From Gadus chalcogrammus (taxonomy: Eukaryota > Chordata > Actinopteri > Gadiformes > Gadidae): a DNA stretch of 64,000 nt. Location of the stretch: NCBI RefSeq assembly GCF_026213295.1, contig NC_079425.1, forward strand, positions 10,981,909 through 11,045,908. Reading direction: 5' to 3'. A model generated the notes under the pieces. That model searched no databases, was not told the DNA's origin, and worked only from the letters and a program-made list of their open reading frames with translations. The position numbers were made by a program, and so were the translations under genes. Shown here one piece after another: positions 58,114-64,000 of this stretch (within the stretch, counting starts at the first letter, position 1; every line of letters starts with the position of its first letter).

Positions 58114-60250
58114 CTGAGGAGAATCATACAATTGAATGTTGACTACAGGTTAAAGGTTGGGTGAAATAAGCTTTAAGACTTAATTACATTAGTAGCGTTC
58201 AAACCTTGAGTCATAGTTGCCCCGGATGGATACTAAACAGTCTTTGAGTGATGTGACCAGGGCCTGGCAGCAATCATCTTCATATACTCTGGATTGTTTA
58301 ATGACTGCAATAGCAGTCAAAAGAGTCTCGGTTGCCATGTGCATGTCGCCTGTGAGAAGGGCAGACAGTTTGTGTAAATTAGTTAATGCCTTTTACAACT
58401 GTTTGTAAGTAAACGGATCATGTCTGCTTTGTGATATCAATGTGTTCCGTATTGAGTTCACCGTTTGAGGTATACATTTACCTGTTGTGGCATCTGAAAC
58501 AGCCTTGCTGATGGCTGTACTGGTTATGGTCCTGTTTCTGTTCATTAGCTCTTCAAAATCATCATCAGATTTTTGAGTAGAGTTCCTGAAATCAAGTAAG
58601 AATCAGCCTAGTTACACATTTATATACAACATGCGGGTTTGTGGATGGCTGCAAAACTATAACATTTATTTTTGTACACCACAAAATTATCTTACTTTTT
58701 GGGCTGGTAAGCACCACTGTTGTGTGTGGTGTGTGGTGGCAAGAAGGCTGGATTTATATGAAGACTTGGGGGTGGCTGACCATAATGAAAAGGTGGTGGG
58801 GGGAAAGGAGGGACCATAGGTTGGGGAATATTTAAAGGAATGTGCATGGGTTGAGGTGGTGGATGATTGAGGAATGGGTTTGAAGGAGGGTAGTTTGGAG
58901 GGGGTATAAGGGGATAAATCAATGGCATTGGGGGAGGGTTGAGGTTTACAGAGTTGGGCGGTGGCGAGTCCAATTCTTTGGGATCCTTAACACGCATCGG
59001 CATACCTATAGAGGACACAGAACAATAATTATAAAGACATCCTGAATAACAAACAAATGATATTATAGTTTTACATTATATATAATTATTATATATTTGT
59101 AATGTGATGTAAAATCCTTACGCTTGTTTGCCAGCGTCTCAAAAAAGGCAAGGTTTTGGTATGTTGCTGAGCGACAGCTCAGATTCTCCCCACTTATTTT
59201 ACATTGTGGTACTTTATCCAGTAACGTCCTCAATGATCCCTCCGAGGCCACCACCACTTCGGCATACCTGTATACAGAGTAAAATCTATAAAGTATGTGC
59301 TTCAGACCTTCAAAAACCCAGATCGATCAAAGATTTGCAACAACACTACATGGTTTTAGAACATTGGGTAGAAAATAACAGCAGTGTGAACTGGTTAGTC
59401 TCAGAGCATCTGAAGCAATTGCAAGGGGGATTTGGCGCAAATCGTAGAGGGTGGATTCTATCTCTCTTACAAATGGCGAAAGCACCTCAAATCTTACCCT
59501 CTTGACTGTCCGTTGATTTTGTTCTCTGCAAATTTTATCTCTATTATGTCCATCACTCCCAAAGATTGTGCCATGTGCATAAGATCTTTGTCAGATATCC
59601 ACTGGAAGAAGCAGAATATAAGAATTAACATGACTTTGCACTGTGTTTTGCACGTGTCCACCTTACAAACATAATCCTGAACCGTATGCATCATTGTGTA
59701 TGCAACAAAAAACTTATGTCACTCACCCAGGAGAAATTTCCAACATACAAGGAATGTTTACTTGTGGATTGTTCTCCTCGGTCTATTGATGGTAGTTTTC
59801 TCCCCACTTCATGTGGGGTATTTATAGCTGGACGTTTTTGCATTTGATTAGGCACCACCGACTTGTCTTGATTGACTAAACCAGTCAGAACAGCGTCATA
59901 AAGTTCACTTGCCTCTGTTGTTTTGTCAAAGTCGTTCCCCTAGAATGAAGAAAGTATCAACAGTTATCCAGTGGTGATGCTCAAATCGGAGAACGGGAAT
60001 CTAGGTTCGGATGCGTTTACATGCATTTCATTATAGTACAGTATGTAAAACATATTACCATGTTATACACACACTATTTATTCAAAAGAATCAATCTATT
60101 TTATACAATACATACTCATACTATGGATTACTCTTTGCCACAATGTCAACATGTCGTCTGTAAACTAACCTCGAAATGTTCGTTCATGTCATCGTAGAGA
60201 TTTAGGAGCTCGTTCTGAGATGTATCGTTCGCAGGTTCTGCGGAAGCCAT
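57663..60250 (-). CDS. cpsf7: Cleavage factor Im 59-kDa-type subunit (CPSF7-like)
   Basis: Nuclear RNA-binding partner of NUDT21 in cleavage factor Im, which guides poly(A)-site choice. Exons: 60170-60250, 59727-59939, 59498-59601, 59122-59267, 58696-59005, 58482-58585, 58205-58349, 57663-58113; all in phase, 517 aa (human CPSF7 471). The start [20 protein letters not shown] replaces the usual IDIYADEEFNQ. The RRM spans about residues 82-175, with RNP2-like LYVGNF (exon 2) and [20 protein letters not shown] as the RNP1 side. Exon 5 is a Pro-rich linker ([19 protein letters not shown]) ending [29 protein letters not shown] and [15 protein letters not shown] are the conserved C-terminal block. 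Exon 8 is an RE/RD/RDP low-complexity tail. [10 protein letters not shown] matches CPSF7 better than CPSF6, and head-to-head linkage with sdhaf2, as in human, supports CPSF7. Confidence 0.92.
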
Positions 60251-60954
60251 CGTGTAGGCCTAAATTCATCAATGTAATATAAGCCTGCAGCCAGTTATTT
60301 GTATGCGTTCCTTTTTAACTTTGTTCGAATATGCAATTTGTAGAATTATATTTGATAACAATATTTGTTGAGTCAGTATTACAACAATATGATGCCTCGT
60401 CTAAAACTCGACTATAACATGCTAATCGACCAGAGGGATGGAAAGTCGATTACGGAATATTACAACAATGCAAACTCACATTCAGAACCTACATCTAATT
60501 AACATCCAGGATATAGGATTACGCACGTGTTTTGCGACCTATGAACATTAAGAGACGAAAAACACAGCATACAAGACATAACGCGAATTTGCCTGTTTAC
60601 TGATGGCTCCTAAAACAGTGCATTTATCAAATTGCGCCGGACTGAAACACACTTCCCATACATTATGGTTCCGTTTGTCTGCATATCTTACTCCTTAAAA
60701 TCAAATCAAAACTATGCAGGGTAAATAACTTACAAAACATAGCTAATCGAAACCAAAATCATAAATGTCATAACTCAGTCAATTGATACGTATTTCATTT
60801 TTACGACTAATTTATCGCGTATATGCGTTTTATTAAAACGCGGGAAATCACTCTAAAATAGACGAGTGTGTTCCTGTTGTGTTTAACCTCTAACGTCACG
60901 AACGCGCCGGAAAACAGAGTCAGTAGAAAGCCCATTGACAATTTTTAAATATAA

Positions 60955-61212
<258 letters not shown>

Positions 61213-61539
61213 GGCCTTTCTTCGACCACCACACACATATACTTTTTTACTATGGAAAAAAGCAGATAAATGCACATGAGGCTGCTGAGCAAAGAGTGCC
61301 AGCTTCCCATTAATACACAAGTATTACTGTAAGAAGGCCATGACCAGTAGGCAACAGTGGGCAGCAAAAGTCAGAAACTTCGGTAATGCTCCGAATGTGT
61401 TGATGTAGCACACAAATTAACACAAACGAATACAAAACATAAATGGAAACATATGATTGAAAGCACAAGGTGACACTATTTTTGAATGACTAAAGTATGC
61501 AACGATTTATTTGATTAGACTGAACAATATTTATTACAC

Positions 61540-61540
<1 letters not shown>

Positions 61541-61585
<45 letters not shown>
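61541..61585. repeat. (TA)n microsatellite upstream of sdhaf2
   Basis: 45 bases of TA, ending about 260 bases before the sdhaf2 start codon. Confidence 0.97.
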
Positions 61586-61591
<6 letters not shown>

Positions 61592-61844
61592 CGTTTTGCT
61601 ATTTCAGAAGTCAAAATACCCTCGCGGTCCACCAGTGGTATCGTTACCACAGTTACCACATGGTTAGCTATTACCTTACCAATATGGCGTCGGTATAGGT
61701 ACCACTTTACGTTTCGTCGTGACGTCGTAACATCCACTTGTGTAATATTCACTGCTTGACATTGTGTATGTTATGTGATCTTACTCTCAGACTTCATTTG
61801 AGACGTCCTTTGCCAGTTAGCGGAAAATAAGAACGAAGTTTAAA

Positions 61845-64000
61845 ATGTTATCTTCTGTTGCAGTAAAGACCGTGAGTAATTCGTTTTTTCAGGAGTATTT
61901 ACCGGGTGGGGTTGTTTGTGTTGTACCAAAGACAAAACTGCTCAGTGTGCAGCTAACATTAGCTAGGCATCTGAATTTCAACAATATAACTTTTCATTGC
62001 GTTTAAAACATCATCCACCATCCATGTCATTAAAGTGTAGTTAGTTTGTAATAGTCTAGCATCAGATATTTTGTTTTAAATACTATCGTTTTAACTAGGG
62101 GTCGAGTATTGCCCATCACACACAAGAGGGCGACATTCTTGCATAGATAGTTTATATGGGTTATGTCATATTGAGAAAATACACTACGGGTGAACAACGC
62201 TACAATCACCGCATATTGCATATCCGTTAAACATAACACGATAGTGTCATAGTGGCTTTTAATATTTACAGTTAAATTATATCTGAAAGAATCGCATACG
62301 CTTATTTGAGTACAATCCTTATTCATTATTTATCAAGCCTCAAGAAAAAATAACGCTATGCCTTTGTAAATGATTGAATGATAACACTTTTGCTCTTATT
62401 CTTGTATTGAGAATTGTATTTATCTCTATGTTGTACATTTCAGCTGGTGAACAGGGTATGCCTGTCATTGAGACCCGCTGTAACGGGGCTGATGTCGGCC
62501 CGTGGTTATCGAGGAGAGGCGCCCGAGGACACGAAGGGTGACCTCATTGATATCCCTCTACCCCCCTGGGAAGAGAAGACGGGGGAGTCCATCAACATCA
62601 AGAGGCGCCGTCTCCTGTACGAGAGCCGCAAGAGGGGAATGTTGGAGAACTGCATATTGCTCAGGTGTGTGTCACTAATAGAATGATAATATTATAATTG
62701 TGTGTATATATAGTTTTTGCATGATGATTTTATGACACGCATAACATTAAAGTGCCCCTATTTTACCACCAGGTCTGAGTGGAAATAGCCATTACAAGCC
62801 ATTTCAAAATCTGCCTGGCCGTTAGACATAGTGACATCAAAAATAGGATTATCCACCGAGATGCATGATGGATAGATAAGCCTACCAGTTGATGTAATCC
62901 AGCTGGTAGGCTGGTAGACTGATCTATCCATCATACATCTGGGCTGACACTCCCACTTGTGATTTCCGAGGGCAGTGCATATTTTGAAAATGGCTTGTAA
63001 TGGCTAATCACTCTCACACTTGGTGGTCAAATAGGGGCCCTTTTATGAGCAGGTAGGGGTGGGGAACACTTCCACTGCCTAGTGCCTACCACTGCAAACG
63101 GATTGGTAGACTGGATATTTGGGAGCGAACACAGTACCCTCTCTACTGAAAACCCCCCTGTAGGCCTATGTGCAATGAAGTTCCTTGTAAAAGTATGTAT
63201 TGTTTTCTAAATGGAATCTTCTTTTGTAGCCATTTTGCAAAGCGCTACCTTGACACAATGAGTGAAACACAGCTTCGGCAGTATGACAGGCTGATCAATG
63301 AGCCTACTAACGACTGGGATATCTACTATTGGGCTACAGGTACGTGTTATAGGAGAAGTGCTACATTGCTGAATGGAAAACCAATTAGGGTTGCAAGAGA
63401 GTGGCAATTGCTTTTTATATAAACGTTCCTACTTTTAGGTTACAGTGGCTGGTAACTTACTTTCATTGTCAGTCAGAGGGGAGGGACACCATCCTTTAAT
63501 CAAAGAAAACATTAGGCTATATCACATTCAAAAACGAAGAATGGTTATTATATGAAGTCCTATTTTTAATAATACAAATTGATACACAATGATTGAGTTA
63601 CAAAACATGAAGACAACTAATGTAATTAATTTAATTTAATAAAACTGCCCTATCAGCTTAAAGCCTCACATGAAATGAATGAAATGGTGTATTAAGGGAA
63701 AACCTAAAGCACTTTATTATAGGTGAAACGTGTGTAGTAGTAGTAGTGAAATGGATTAATTCTGATATAAATCTCTACACCAACACCCCCTGCCGCCTCA
63801 AAAAAAAAAAAAAAATACAACCGGTTTTGGTAATGTTAACTTTTGACTGTTCTCCCATCTAAAAAGTACATTTGTGTTTTGTTACTGGTAGAGGCCCTGC
63901 CAACACCTGAACCCTACGAAGGAGAAATCATGGATATGTTGAAGGAATACACAAAGAATCGGGACCAGGAACAGCGGTTGGATGCCCCGAACCTGGAGTA
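61845..64000 (+). CDS. sdhaf2: Succinate dehydrogenase assembly factor 2 (partial at 3' end)
   Basis: Mitochondrial matrix factor needed for covalent FAD attachment to SDHA, complex II. Exons: 61845-61871, 62444-62664, 63230-63339 and 63892-64000 (continues past the window); GT-AG junctions in phase, 155 codons present versus 166 in human. Residues 1 to about 30 ([20 protein letters not shown], then [13 protein letters not shown]) are a basic, Ser-rich presequence. The conserved core follows: [57 protein letters not shown], the SDHAF2/SdhE signature with RGMLE and NDWDIYYW. It ends [11 protein letters not shown], just short of the human YLFEKPR-type end. Head-to-head with cpsf7, as in human. 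Confidence 0.96.
62749..63045. mobile_element. MITE in sdhaf2 intron 2
   Basis: The left arm aagtgcccctattttaccac continues to ccattacaagccatttcaaa. It is inverted at the right arm, ttttgaaaatggcttgtaat to gtggtcaaataggggccctt. The centre has a second inverted pair around cagctggtaggc and gatctatccatcat. TTAA precedes the left end; the right side is tttta, so the target duplication is imperfect. Resembles the TTAA-flanked class at 3359-3721. Confidence 0.75.

Noticed and set aside
57596..58142. Plus-strand frames of about 150-164 codons (repeats of VPLTRVP or AHEGPAHE) opposite the cpsf7 tail
   Set aside because: Mirror images of the minus-strand RE/RD minisatellite. The minus frame continues in phase from seven homologous upstream exons.

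Overview
The window is vertebrate nuclear DNA and almost certainly from a teleost fish. Genes are split by GT-AG introns. Coding exons are GC-richer islands in AT-rich DNA. The repeats are fish-typical: very long (CA)n, (GA)n and (TA)n runs, TIR/MITE DNA elements, an L2-type LINE 3' end and a tRNA-SINE-like copy. The high density of dinucleotide repeats recalls cod-like genomes, but I cannot fix the species.

Five genes were read by joining exons by hand, with reading phase agreeing across every junction. (1) 7134-8905, minus: a three-exon CGRP precursor of the calcitonin family (126 aa), whose exons are too short to stand out as long ORFs. (2) 10614-13225, plus: cyp2r1, vitamin D 25-hydroxylase (546 aa, 5 exons), divergent from the CGRP gene. 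(3) 17237-50947, minus: pde3b, cGMP-inhibited cAMP phosphodiesterase (1134 aa, 16 exons, 18 kb first intron), convergent with cyp2r1. (4) 57663-60250, minus: cpsf7-like subunit of pre-mRNA cleavage factor Im (517 aa, 8 exons). (5) 61845 to the window end, plus: sdhaf2, succinate dehydrogenase flavinylation factor (155 codons present, 3' end cut off), head-to-head with cpsf7.

Layout: 1-3725 is a pile of DNA transposons nested three deep. 3726-7133 has no gene except a palindromic element. 7134-13950 is CGRP plus cyp2r1. 13951-17236 is intergenic with microsatellites. 17237-50947 is pde3b, its introns full of tandem repeats, MITEs and hairpins. 50948-57662 is intergenic with a GGGCTGCATCC-ended DNA element and a broken LINE. 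57663-64000 is the cpsf7/sdhaf2 pair with a (TA)n/(CA)n-rich shared upstream region.

The CGRP-cyp2r1-pde3b block matches human 11p15, and the cpsf7-sdhaf2 pair matches human 11q12, so the window spans a junction of two ancestral blocks. I see no sign of an unknown biochemical system. The least expected structure is in pde3b: the donor of exon 4 sits in a five-copy 35-bp tandem array, the donor of exon 6 is duplicated with a 63-bp unit, and the acceptor of exon 11 lies in a 10-bp duplication.
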